Assembly: GCF_021155775.2 (NCBI RefSeq)
Contig: NC_060233.1
Coordinates: 31,527,077-31,591,076 of the forward strand
Direction of reading: 5' to 3'
DNA: 64,000 nt
DNA from: Neodiprion pinetum
Lineage: Eukaryota > Arthropoda > Insecta > Hymenoptera > Diprionidae
A program made the position numbers and the translations under genes. Below the pieces are notes generated by a model that was not told the origin of the DNA, did no database searches, and saw nothing but the letters and a program-made list of their open reading frames with translations. Of this stretch, positions 49,401 through 62,639 are shown one piece after another. Every line of letters starts with the position of its first letter. The first letter of the stretch is position 1.

Positions 49401-52400
49401 CTGCAAGAGTAGGTAGGTATTACACAACGCAGAGGAGAGTACGGAATTTCCCCAAGCGTTCAGCGCGCAATCTCCTCTGTCTGAAGTCTGCGGCATATCA
49501 AACAGCCGTCGACTCGCCGCTATAATGTTCCAGAAATCCGCGGCAGTGCGCGTAGGTAGGTAGGTAGGTATAGCGTGAAATGTAATTACGAATTTGCAGA
49601 ACTTGTCGGATAGATTCGCTAGCCCCGAGAGTTCAGCAGTGAAAATTCAACTCACATTCATGATTAAACTCAAACAAACAAACAACCGACGGGAACAAAA
49701 GGTTCACGTAAAACGAAAGCTGTACATAAGTATGTATGTATGCACGTGTAAAACGGCCGCTGATATTAAATCGGGAGTGAAAGGATCCCCGGCAACCGGG
49801 GTGAGCTTTAAGGGCGATTGGCCGAGGGGGTGAGAAAAAACGACTAGGCTACTCCGCGGCCCGTTACGATCGTGCTCGCCAAGTAAGCCTTCGTGATTGC
49901 CTCCGATGAAAGAGATCAAGATGGTTTTTCTTTACTTTTCGTTTCTTCCCCGGCCACAGTTGCGAGAAAAACGAACAGCCGCCGATGCACATACTTCGTG
50001 TCTCGAGTTCTCTCTTACCGCAGCAAATATCATCCACCCATAGTTTTTCAAGATTCGATATTCAGGTTCGTCAAGAAGTTCGTCTTGTACTGAATTTTGC
50101 ATTTAATTCAAGAGAAGACGGTTCGCTTTTCCTCCTTCTTATCAATATCAATGTCAACTCACCTCGGGGTAGAAATAAATCACCACCGAAGATTGGGGTA
50201 GGTAATTAGGGAGATTTAAGGCTCCTGCTCAACGGTTTTCGGAGACTGCACGTTCTGAACCTGGGGTAAAATCCAACTCCCCGAATAATATTATTGACGT
50301 CTCGTATATCGCGCTCAAGGAGGATCAAGATATTCGCAGAAGTTGGTAGAATCCAATCATGCCGGGATATTGTTGGATTATAACTCGCACCGTGTAGTTC
50401 TCGCTCGCTCTCGGCCTCTTCCTTCCTTCTCTTTATTCCGAGACTGTTGGATTCGCCGGAATTTCGATGGGGATGATATTTATCCAGCCTATAGTGACGC
50501 TCCCGTATATTCACAATCATCAACGACTGAGTCGGTGCATTTAGCGGTTGAAAATAAAGGAACGAGTAAATGTCACGAAGAAAAAAATTTCCCGATATCA
50601 CGTGATATTGCGCAAGTGTTGAAACATTATGGACGAGAAAAAATAATTAATCTTCCTGCACAACCGGCGTTGCTTTGCCTACTGTAAATTTTCATCCATC
50701 ACTGCGTCATTCGGTTGATCAGATTTCACACCACGCAACGTGCAAGTCGGTAACTCATTGAAAGCAGGCCCCCGGCGGTGATTGTTGCAGGCATAAATCA
50801 GTATTCGTTAATTCAGAATAAAATTTACCCGAATCAGTTGACAGATCAACCTCAAGGGTAAAGGAACACATTTCTGACTCTGTGGCCTCGTTGAACAAGA
50901 TAGAGATCAGTTCACACCGTATGTTGGTAGAAACACAAGCGACGTTTCCGATCAAAGTTTGAGTGGTTGTTAACACTGCCGGTTGCCTCGATTATGTCCG
51001 AAACTGTTAACCGTCCAATACCAAGTGACAACATCCCGAAGCAGGAGCGACATTGATGCACGATTATTTGTACGGAGATTGCGTCTTGTGTCGGGTTGAA
51101 GAAGCTGCAACGTACGGATGAATGTGGTGCACATTTATTGGTCGATACATAATGCATTGTGAGCGAATATTACCGCCACCGCATTCAGCAATCCGGGAAG
51201 CTCTCGAACAATGCTTCATTTCACGTATTGATCATTGTCCGAGAAGATGTCGGAGTCGCGTAGTTAAGCCCCCGACCACTTTGTCAAATCTTTGTGAACG
51301 TAGCTCCTCGAGAAATTCTCCCAATATCAATCTGTCTCTCTTTGTGGAGCTTTGAATTAATCTGGATATTTTTACGCGTTGCGTCATGATAATCGTACGA
51401 ATTGAACACAAAGCTTCGCTTGGAGCATTGTTGAATTTGGAATGATTTAAACAGCTTGATTTCATCGTTCACGATATTATATAACAACACGAGAAAATAA
51501 CCCGGATGTTAAATTCACGTTTCGAGGCAAGTCGCGAGGTCGAGTCCCCTTCAGTTTAGACTCTGCGCCGTGATTTTTTATACCGATATACTTGTAGCGT
51601 CTTAAAATTGAGGCTCTGTCTCTCTTTTTATCTCCAGTATCCCCGTATCAATGATTGTGGCCTGCTGAGTTTCGGTCAAAGAAAAGCAATATTCCCAGGA
51701 AATATAGCCTCTCGAGTGCTTCGAAATTGAGTCACATCATATTAACTTGTTGCCAAGTCAATCATTTTATAGCAAAGACGCTGAGGTTTTCTATTTTATT
51801 TTTCCTTTAATCTTGTTTCGTCAAATCCGGAAATCGCACGAAATGTTCGATCGAAGGGAAGAACTGTATTACTTCGAAGAAATTGATATCAGAATCAAGA
51901 TGGAGGAGGATATAAGAATTAAGGCATAATTAAATGAAACAGGGATATTGATTAGAAAATCAAATACATACTACTCGTGTGAAGTGTATATAATATATTT
52001 ATCTACAATAGTCATACACAATATACAATAACTGAAGTAATGTTCAGATATTTTTCTACATCACATGAGTAAAATCGTTCATTTCGTTTGTGGAACTTGC
52101 AATAGCAGAAATGTAAAATTCTTATCGTTTGCTTCAGCTCATATGTTGCAAGTGTCCCTATGCCAATCGCAGGTATCGCATTTTATCCGGAGGGTTAACA
52201 AACGGCTTTCCCAAACCCCAAGATATGGTTATTTCACTTACGGTATCAGCAGCTGCGTCCTTAAGATTTTCCCGGCATTTGTTTTTATCCACTTTTTGCA
52301 TTTTCGATCATAGTGTGTATTCGTATGCGGCTTGGTTCACTGCATGAATTTTAAGTCAAGTATCGTTATGGGCCAGTCACTAGTCGCACTTCTATTATTT

Positions 52401-54540
52401 ATTTAAACTCATATTTAATTTAATTTATACAATAAATAATATACATGTAACGAGTATTTATGTCGTGGACAAAATTTTTCTGTTTCAAATTCATTTAAGT
52501 TGGTGATTTTAAGGAGGCGCATAATTTCTGTATACTTTTTATGAATCTATGAGTTGATATGAAGCAAAACGTCTTTTGCATTTTGAGAATATCTCTCTTC
52601 GTTTTCAAATCATATCCATTTGAACAGTTGGACAGAAAAGTTTTTGAATTTCCGTAACTGAGGAACAAATTTGAAATTACCTAAGATTTTCCTTGAAATA
52701 GGCAAATGGAAATTTATAAAAAATTAAGAGCGGAAATTCGGTGAAATGAAACGCGAGAAAAATCAGACGAAGCCGTTTCGACAACGAACATGGATAACTA
52801 GAGAAATCTTTCCAGGCAAGAAATTTAGCCGAGCGAAAAACGAGCATGTGTAGTAACGAGATTAATCCAAGTTATGGCAATCACAATGTCGTTACGAGGC
52901 GAGCCACGCAAAGCTTACAACTCGGCTCGGCGAACTAGTGGAAAACTCTAACTTTGTCCTAATGAAAGTTCAGATTGATGCTTTCAGATGAGCTTTTCTA
53001 TTTACGCGAAAGCCGGGTGGCTTCTTTGTGACCGAGTATAAACGCTAAGACGAAATTAATATTTGCACATTTTAATACCGTAAGTTTAATAATTGCTCAT
53101 TGCTCCATGGATACAACCCATTGTAGTTTGAGGCCCGTCTTTATCACCCTGCTAAAAGTTATCGCCATCCCCCCAAAAGGAAATAATAATCACGTCCCGT
53201 TCCTCGTACCGTATAATAATCCAGGTGTGAATTACGGCTTATAAATATGTATATATTACGAAACAAAAGTTTGAACCCACCTTCGTGTTAAGAGGTGTTC
53301 CCAAATGGCTTCAACCGATTCGATTGATCATTTCAATAATAACGGAACAGCGCGCTTCTGTTCTGAATAATTAATCAAAACACGCTTAATTTCTGTGAAT
53401 TTACTCGGCGGATCTCGGAAGCTGAATTTCACTCATTCTTTGCCTGTCCCTTGCAATTTCAACCCCTCAACACCGCCGAGGTATGAATAGATAACGCATA
53501 TGCATGCACAGGTGAGCCACTCTGCGTCCAAGGCGAACTTTATCAGTACCCAATGATGTATTTCCAGGAAATGCTGACACGGTTTCTGACCGGAAGTGCG
53601 CGCAGGTAGCCGTTATCTGCTCGCGGTTTAACCGCGGGTGCAGTTGTAACAACGCCTATAATCGCCGTAGCTCTGACGTTCGAAAATTAAAATATTTTCT
53701 GAAAGTGAATAATGATCGATCAACGATAAATCAATTTTAATTAACATCTCAACCAGATTCAAGTCGGAGTTGGAAATAGCGTGCATACAAGATTAATCCA
53801 AGTTCCCCACAGATCATTGAAATACAACAACAATCATCTTTAAATATTCGACTTTGTCACACCTAATTAGAAACGCAGTTTGTATTACCTGCAGTTTACA
53901 GTAAAAGAAATTAATTTCAATATTCTTATTGAATATCAGTATATACACTGTAAAATATTCTTTCTAATCTTGCTGGGTTGGTGGCAGTACATTAATGTGG
54001 AAGTTAACCATGATATGACAAAATTTAAGTACAATTCGAATATATTTCGCATAAATAACAATTTACTCACTTACGTTTGTTATATTGGCCGTTGTGCTTG
54101 CGACACTGATAACACGTCGAATACGTTAACCTCGTGAGAATATAATCGTGAATTCTCGGGAAGACAGTTATTCATTTGATACCAATTTATGATAATTAAT
54201 ATGACAGGTGACAATGATCGAACACCCTTAAGTGTCACAAACCAACAACCCGTTTCCGTTCAAGCGAAATAGCGCACTCATCCGTCGGACCACGAATGAT
54301 CCGTTACTACTGCAGCTGAACTTCGCGTCTGTCGATTACCGGGCACTGCTACTTACAGATGAACAGCGGTGGCAAGTAGTAACGGCCCAGCACCGGACAG
54401 ACGCGTACAGGAGATACGTAAAATTGTGCAGTTCGAAAGTTTTCGAATGTGATAAATGACAGAATAAACTATCGTTCATGGAATGACAATATCACCTTAC
54501 AATTACCACATATTATAATTGGCACAAGAAGAAAGAGTAT
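46481..54540. other. Gene-free region
   Basis: No exon with homology. Moderately GC-rich patches at 46.9-47.5 kb give overlapping frames on both strands (111 codons minus, 82 codons plus) without domains. A TATAAAA at about 47,637 has no gene attached that I can see. Otherwise AT-rich. Confidence 0.45.
49553..49570. repeat. (GTAG)n short tandem repeat
   Basis: Four and a half GTAG units in tandem. Confidence 0.85.
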
Positions 54541-54773
54541 TAAGGTAAGTGCATCAATTATTGACACGTTTATACCGAATTATTGGCTATATTATTTTCA
54601 AAAATTATAAACTGACGGCACATATTGTGAATTTCTCGATAACTGCAACCAATTATTAGAGGGTTAGACATTAGAAATATATTTTTTGGTAACCTTAGAA
54701 CTAAGTATCAAACAGATATAACAAAGAAAGGTCAGTAATTGGGACAGGGTCAATAACTGGTACACTTACCTTA
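54541..54773. mobile_element. MITE with TA target duplication and splice-donor-like termini
   Basis: The element spans 54,543-54,771 (229 bp) and is flanked by TA. The left end AGGTAAGTGCATCAATTATT and the reverse complement of the right end AGGTAAGTGTACCAGTTATT are nearly identical, 23 of 26 positions over the full inverted repeat. Variants of an AATTATTG-like core recur several times inside. No transposase frame. TA duplication suggests Tc1/mariner mobilisation. Both ends begin, reading inward, with AGGTAAGT, a consensus 5' splice site. Confidence 0.75.
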
Positions 54774-55232
54774 CACGATCAAAGTAAACTTATTTTACGT
54801 ATCACATAACGAAAGACCTACAAAGTAATCACAAATTTCCTTTACCAAGTAAACTTGATAGGTTTATAATGTAAGAGGGTGTCCTCGATTCTTTGAAATA
54901 CAAAATTCTGTTACGGTATAATATGTACCTATGTGTATATATGTACTTATGGTAAGGTGATACCGGGGCTGGGTGACGGGGCGTGTGTAATCTGACGCAA
55001 CGAGTTTGCCTTAACAACTTACCCCTATTTAAGGGGTTCGCTAGAAGCTCGTGATTACAGGGGGAGGTTGGACAATTTAGAAAGTTGTTCCCCCGCGACC
55101 TGCTGAATCTGGGTGATTATAGGTTTACTCCCGAGAGACTAACGTGAATGTATAATATGCATATCCCAGACATCGCCCAAATTGAAATTAAATCATCTAT
55201 AACATTATTCCGAGAGTTTTCCGCATAATTCA
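54774..55232. other. Non-coding, no feature seen
   Basis: No gene or RNA recognised; AT-rich with small GC-richer patches. Confidence 0.5.
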
Positions 55233-55326
55233 CAGCTCAACGCGAGCAGATAGGCAACCCGAGCTACGTTTTCAATGTTTAACGATACAAAACGTAGCCT
55301 ACGTTGCCTATCCGCAGGCGTTGAGC
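55233..55326. ncRNA. 94-nt stem-loop, miRNA-precursor-like (candidate)
   Basis: Two 39-nt arms (55,233-55,271 and 55,288-55,326) are complementary at 32 positions. The stem has three uninterrupted 10-bp blocks (AGCTCAACGC, GATAGGCAAC, GCTACGTTTT) separated by small symmetric internal loops, closed by a 16-nt loop. Length, pairing and symmetry fit a pre-miRNA, and expression could come from either strand. I do not recognise the mature sequence. Because a related single arm occurs at 43,918, a transposon-derived palindrome is an equally good explanation. Confidence 0.4.
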
Positions 55327-58300
55327 TTCAACTTTCCGCGTGACCAAGTAACTGTAGGTCGATCGATTTTTGTCGAGAAAAATCCCCCGTCAGCCTAAAA
55401 AATGATAAATAAAAAAAACGAAAAATAATAAGAAGCACGAAACGCAACTAGGCTACTGCCTTCCTGGTCGGATTAATTTTTTTGTATTGTGAAGCATGAT
55501 GCGGCATGCATGCCGACGTCGGTGATTCGCAAATTCGCCACTCGCCACTCGCTATTGTCTATCGGCTCGTTGCAGGCTGCTGCAGCGCATCGATTTACCC
55601 CGGTACTTCATTCGGCGTGTATTAAGTTTCGCAAGCAGCTCATTGTTCTCCGACTATATTCCATCAATAATGAGGAATTTTAACGAAATATTCACTCCAG
55701 GATTCACCGAGTTATGGCTACATTTTACCGGAGTCTACTCAACTCCCCAACAATTTTGGGAGCGGAAAAACGTACCGGAATAACGTTCTCGACGAGGCCC
55801 AAACAATGTTTACGGCTTTGTTCTTCTCTTGAAGTTTTTTGACGGCTTTCTTTTTTTTTCGCTTTGTATTATACGTATAATTAGTATTTACGCGACATTT
55901 TGACAGCGACAAGAGGAACCGGTCCGCGGGTAGTCGACGTCTCATAATGAAAGGAGGAAATCATCCGAAACAGCTTACCACATACACACAAGTTTCAGAT
56001 GTGATTTAGCTATTAATAACGAAAGGAGTTATATTATCCCGCTGAAGGGTCAAGCTTTCCGCTGGGTCAGTCGGGGCAAAATGAACAGATTACTTTTTCC
56101 CGTGTCCGGCGACGCACACGCATGCACAGACACACCTTCGTAGACGTTTGTCCCATGAAATAGTGCGGACATAACAATAGCCGTGATTTATTTTTGTAAT
56201 TTAACTAAAGCCCATCCCGCAGCCTGCAGGCCGACCCCCCACCAATTCCTGCGCCATGAGAGAGTCTGAATATTAAAACGAGCTTGGCACGAATTAAAAC
56301 TGTATTTCACAACCACCATTGGACCCCCTGTTCTAGCCACCGTACAATCATTAGACGCATAGTTCACGTCTACGTAGAGAAAGAGGGATGACAAGCTCCT
56401 AGAAAGGGAATTTTCCTCTATATCTAGGCCCCACTGTCAAGATTTAAGAAAATTAGAGAGAAAGAACCGCGCGTCATGTCAAATTTCTCATCTATAATTA
56501 AAAGACCAAAGGAATACCCATAAATTATCGCGTGCCTGCTGTGCCTTGTACAACTTTTCGAGTATGTCAGTGGATTACATTTCTAAAAAATTACTTTGAA
56601 AAACTATTTATACCAGATCGAAAATACATAGCGAAAAATACGACACCTTTGCACGCTGTTCTTTATATCATATCATACATATTCTACGCGATACTGCCGT
56701 AGCAGTCTGTTTCGACTGACATGGATCATTTGATTTTTTCATTTTTTTTTTCTCCAAATAGGTCGTGATATCCTTCTACGGAAAACTTATATGCATTATG
56801 CACTGGATTCCAGAGTCTTTACAATGCAAGCAGACGTACTACTTATCGCGATGCTGAATGATAAAAGAAAATAGAAGGATCAAATTTTTATCAGCTACTC
56901 TCTCTTTGTATTCATTGTAAATATCTTTTCAATCTAGGGAATACATCATCGTGTTAATCATACTTGTGATATTTGCGAAAACTTGGAGAGGAGAGATTGG
57001 AGGTTACATAAAAAGAAAATATGTCAAAAAAAGAAAAAAAAAAGAAAAAAATAAAGAAAACGGTGAGAAAATGAAATAGGCGGTTAAACTTGAAGCGAAT
57101 ATATTTCGTGTTTATGGCAGAGACGAGGGTGGGAGACGGACACGAATACCTATACACGTAGACCCGAGACATTCACCCGGCGGTGTTTCCCTCAACCATG
57201 CAAAGTCTTTCGGGTAAATTCTACTCTCGCGTAAAATGCTAAGCGCGCACCGTGAAACTCGCCCGGCTTCCCCGCCTTTCGGCGGCTCTTGCACGCGGCC
57301 ATCTAGTTTCTTTCACGTCGTCGGTCTTCACCAACCAACCCGACTGGAAAATGTGATTCAGCGAAAACCTCGACGAAATTTTACATCACCGGAACATATT
57401 GCGTCCCGTTTTTAAAGCGCCGCGGTGTTCCGCGCTATTCACGCTTTTACCAAAATTTCTGCACACGTTTATTCATGTGCAGGAATTATACCTACACGAT
57501 ATCGCGCACGCCTACTGCACTCGTTATTTTTACACATACATAAATATATGCGAGTCGCATTACACACGCCTTGCCGCCAAGATTGCGAAGCAATGGTTTT
57601 CAACAGATTTCTAGTCGTTCGAAAAACGAGATAAATAACGTAGAATAAAACATACTGGCGGTATCGTTTTTTATTTTTCTTTAGTTTCACAATGTGAAAT
57701 TTTAAGGGAAGAACGATCTAGGGGAATTTACCTACGTCGGTTAAGAGCTTCTCCAAAGTATATTAATTTTAAACGTCAGATATAAAGTTTGACAGGCTAG
57801 CTTCCACAGTGTCAGTAACTTAAATTGCTCGTGCAAATTTGATTACTTTCAAATTGTCTGCACCAGGTGGACTGTTTTTTACTCCATGCACGAATTGATA
57901 CAGGAACAAATTTCGCTAAGCGCCAAAGATGGGCGAGATATATTTCAGCCTCCCTCACGTGCCCGAAATACGAATTCTATCATTATCGTGATTATTAACC
58001 TCATTCCGTAAACCTCCGGAAATCATCCACGCATGTGGTCGAATATTTTCTCGTCATTAGGCACTTGTTAAATACGGTGTAACACGATTGAGCGTTTTCA
58101 AGCGTTTTACCAATTATAATTCATTAGTCAACCCCTTCGAAAAGGTTTCCCGCAGATTCAAGCTGTTCATTTGTGAGTTTCATTAATTTGACGGGTTAAA
58201 AAAATGCTGAAATATTCAAGAATTCGGAAATTATTAGAACAGCATTAATCTTGAAGTGAGTCTGTCTCAGAATTTTTTTTTTTTTTTTTTTCTTTACAAC

Positions 58301-61300
58301 GAGACTGTTTAAATTGAAGAATTTCATGGGATAGTACAGGCTCATCAACTTATGGTTGAGGGCTTTCATTCCATACAACGTTATCGAAGAGGGCTGCATG
58401 GCAGTTACACCCTGAGCTTCTTCTACACGTAATTATCTATCATTACAAAAATCGAAGTGAGCGTCATTATATAAATTGTCACGGAGTCCGCTGTGAGCGT
58501 CAGGATTTTTTTTCATTTTTTGCAAATTTTTTGCTCGTTAGCGTTCACTCAAATCGCTTTGGACACCGCAGTTTCTTTTTTAATATAATTCGAGTTTATA
58601 CATTGAAGAGAATTACCCGCGTGCAAAGAGTTATCTTTGGGACGAAGACAGTATACAATCATGAAGTTAGCATACGCATTGATTTGCTAATAATAAAAAT
58701 GATAGTAATAATGGATTAGAGTTTGAAAAGTGGGTTAGAAAAAAAAATCCAAAAAACCTCACCTCATGTTTAATGCATACCACTCGAGGATGATAATTGT
58801 CTCCGAGAGCCTCGCACTTGTCATTCTTATGTAAATCGCAAGATAAACTTAACCGATTTACCAGGGTTAGAATTACTGTACTAAACTGCCAAACTTTTCT
58901 GCATCTGTATAATTGTGTAACGCGTAATGCGTGTAATGTGGCTGTGCGCGTTACAGTATCACTGGTGGATAAGTTCAAGTCTGTCTCTTTTCTCGTATCT
59001 TCAGAACGAAAAGCCGATAATTCGAGAATTATGTGCTCATTGAAAAATTGGCAAATTTTTCCGAGTTTCTCGTCAAGGTTCGCGAGCGAATCATCGAACT
59101 AATCGTGACCCGCTTTTCTCACTGGGTCGACGAAGGTCGTGTCTGAATGCTGCACGAGATCCGTAATTGAGTCGCGACCCGCGAAAGTTCATCATCTTCC
59201 GTCAGTATCTTCCCGAGTATCTGGCAAGTATCTCAGGGCACAATCAAATTACCGACTCCGCTTTCAGAGACATTATCGGAACCGTTCGTCCCTCTTTGCC
59301 TCCCGGATTCCTCCAACTTTCTTGCTCGTACGCCAACAGCATCCCTTAAGGATGTATAGGAGGTACTGTCAGCTCGGAAATACGTCGAAACAAAAACAAA
59401 AACGTCTAACTGAACCTCATCAAGTTGAATATAATCAAAAAATACCGTGTGATTTAGGAACAAAACGTTTAAATCCTGATCTTCGACCGTAAACATCCCA
59501 TTGTCAATAAAGTCAGAGGAATCACATTATCTCCACTACATTTTTGTATGAAAAAATTTGTAGAAATCGTCCGATATTGAAGACTAATAGCTTATTTTAT
59601 TCATAAATCGATACTACTAAAAATCGTTCTAGGCGGATTTTTTTTTCTTGAGCTCGTCGATTGGTTGAAATAATCCGTTATACGTGACAATTGCTATTAT
59701 TTACAGGTGATAGACTTGTAATTTAGTAATAAAATCATTATTGCTATCCAAAATTAGAAGAGAATTCATTCCCGAATAAGACGAGTTATTATAAATCATA
59801 ATTGAACAAACAACGTGGATTTTTCAATGAAAAATGATAGCCTAACGTTATTTCTCTGAAGAACAAAGAATAACGAGGTGTTGAAATCTAAAGTTCAGAG
59901 CTTTAAATTTTTTGCTTGTATCGCGGGAATGTTTTCATTCAACTGTAACTATAGATTAGCTTCTGTGATACTTTTTTTTGCCTTGTCATACTTTTTCGAC
60001 CTGACTGTACATCCCATACATCCTCAAAGCAGACGTCGAGGCGTCGCACTGTCTCCTAATTCGGTTAACTGATGTACAATTTTCGGTCTGTGTAATAACG
60101 TTATACCTACTGCAGTTCGCACAGCTGATGTGTATTTACTGCCCATCTCCCGCGATTCCCTCGAATCGCAAAATTGCCCCCTTCTCGAGTCTTAAAAGTT
60201 TCACCGCTATCATCATTACGCTTATTTATCGTCGTTTTCGCTAGGGAGGCTGAAACATCCTGTACAGGAGAGACGCCCTCGAGTTTCACTGGCAGAAAAT
60301 TAGCTCGCTAGAAAGTGAATTAACTCTTAAACCAAGTTGTAATTAGTTAATTACGAGACTACGGCAGCATTTCCACGACTTTCTGTTTATGTTTTTTTTT
60401 CTCCCTTTCTCTCTCCCTCCTACCTTTTAGTTTTATTTCGTTAGGGTTCTAGTTCATACCTACTTTGGCTCAAGTTTTCGAATAGTCGACATAACAAGCC
60501 TTAGTAGCAAAACTTGCTTAGTTTATGCATTAACCAGTGCAAAATTGATTTCAAATTAACTATTCCAAGCCATTATTTCAGTCATTTCTATGAAAAAGTG
60601 GCAAAATACCGAAAATTCGAAGTTAGTAATCAAACTTTGAACTTTAATCTACGATGATGACTTATGAAGTATACATAGAATCACGATTTCGGGTGTCATT
60701 CCTGGTCCGCTGGGGTGCAGGTGAAAAAAATGCTAAAGACGTACAGGATGTTTGGCTGTCGGCAATCCACTTTAACTAATGCATATTTTCCCCTCAACTA
60801 TCCCATACGAGTCTACAGATTGTGAGGTAGATTAAAACGATAGCTCTTCTTGTATTTTTTCCCCAAGAACAACGTGCATACTGATTTCCTTACACCGTCT
60901 GTTTATTGCATGTCTGGCTTATTCGAATGTACAACGAGTTTTAAAGAGAACTCGAGCTAATGGCCGAACAGTGCCGACTCCTCTTCTGGATACGCAGGAT
61001 GTGTATATGTATAGGTATACGTATAAGTCAGTCTCGTCTCTGCTCGAATTCTCACGTCACAGCTAACATAAGAGAAAAGAAACGGAAAATCAAAGGAACA
61101 AAAAAAAAAAATAAAAATAATAATGATAAGAATGAAGTGAGAAAAGGAGGAGAAAAAGTACGAACAATGGAGCATGACGAGCGTAGCTATAGCCTATATA
61201 TCTAATTTATTCAGCTTTACGAGCTCACAAGTTCGGGCTAATAGCTTTGCTCAAGTACTTCATTCTCTATATTTGTCCGCCAAAGTATTCCTCGAACTGA

Positions 61301-62150
61301 ATTATTACTATCGCTCTGATTACTTTGATTGATGTTTTTGTTGGTGCTGTGGTTGTTGTTCTTCTTTTTCTATTTGTTTGCTTTTCTCACGGACTTTCTT
61401 TTGTTGTCTCCAAATACTAATTAAGAACCTCGAGCTGCAGGCCGGTGCCAGACGTAAGGCTAGATGTATAACTATAGTATAACGAAGGGGACTAACAGAG
61501 CAGAGAGAGAGAGAGAAGAACGACGGGTTGAGCGATGCTCCTCGAGTCTCGTAATTAAGAGGTGATTTTGTCCGACGATAAGATAAAACGAAAAGCTTGC
61601 CTTGAAATATTTTTCAAGCGCGAGACTTCAGACGCGGAAAAATAATTCTGCACCCTTCAGAGGATTCGTCATGGAAACTGAAGATCGGACTCGTTAACCA
61701 TACAACGCTGCTCCCGCAATTACCTGGTACAAGTGTAATTGTTGAGGATCGGATAAACCGTTTTCGGAATACATTTTGCCTCCGTATCTCTGTAATATTC
61801 TTTCGTCATTAATTAGCTAAACTGAATCGATCAGTGATGAAAAAATTTTCCCATTGTAATTCCGTGCGACGGGGAAGTTTGGCAGACGTCCGGGAAACAA
61901 GTTCCTTCTCACGTAACGTCTGTGTACGTGAATACCTGCAGCGTTCGTTACGTAAATTGATGAAGGAAAATTCTTACAATGCCAGTTCCTTACTTTGCAA
62001 TTATGGGTCTATTTTCACCGAAGAAAACCGAGGAAAACGTGACCACAACGAGAATCGCGAGACAATCACCGGGTGTCACGTTAATGTAAACGTAAATGAA
62101 TTTTTCTTAAAGTATGGAAGCGCGCTATCAGTATACAAGAAACGTTGGAT
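55327..62150. other. Gene-free region
   Basis: No supported gene. Contains a poly-T run at 58.27 kb, GA repeats at 61.5 kb and two outward-facing transposon-end-like sequences near 60.26 and 60.75 kb. Frames of 100-117 codons at 58.7-59.5 kb overlap on opposite strands and carry no domain. Confidence 0.45.
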
Positions 62151-62639
62151 AGGAAAGAGGGTGAAATTGAGCGAAAAATAAACTTGAAAGATTTTTATTT
62201 TCTTCTTAATTATGAAAATTTTAAGCTTTGAAGAGTGGCCGATATGACGTCGTCTTTGATTATTCGCCCGGCTAACTCGGCGGCTTCCGGTCTCTTGAAA
62301 TATTGCCGCGAGCCTCCTTTGACGGTCTTTGTTCACGGCCCTTCTACCTTTCCAGACAAAGTGTATTATATATTTAGTCGTAGAATATAACGTCAAGTTT
62401 TCGGAAAAATTGTTTACTTACTTTTTTAAATCTTTTCTCCGTCTCCTCGTGAAAAGTGGAGAGAGTGACTTGATTGGTTGTGATCACTTCATGTGCTTAG
62501 ATTGTTGTGATTTCGGACGGTTCTCTTCGCTTTTCAAAACCTTGATACTTTGACCAATTTGTTCAATTTTCGGCCATCGGAGCGATTGCTGTATGTCTTG
62601 ATCACGTGAACCGATCGTATGCGTGTTACCTAGCACACT

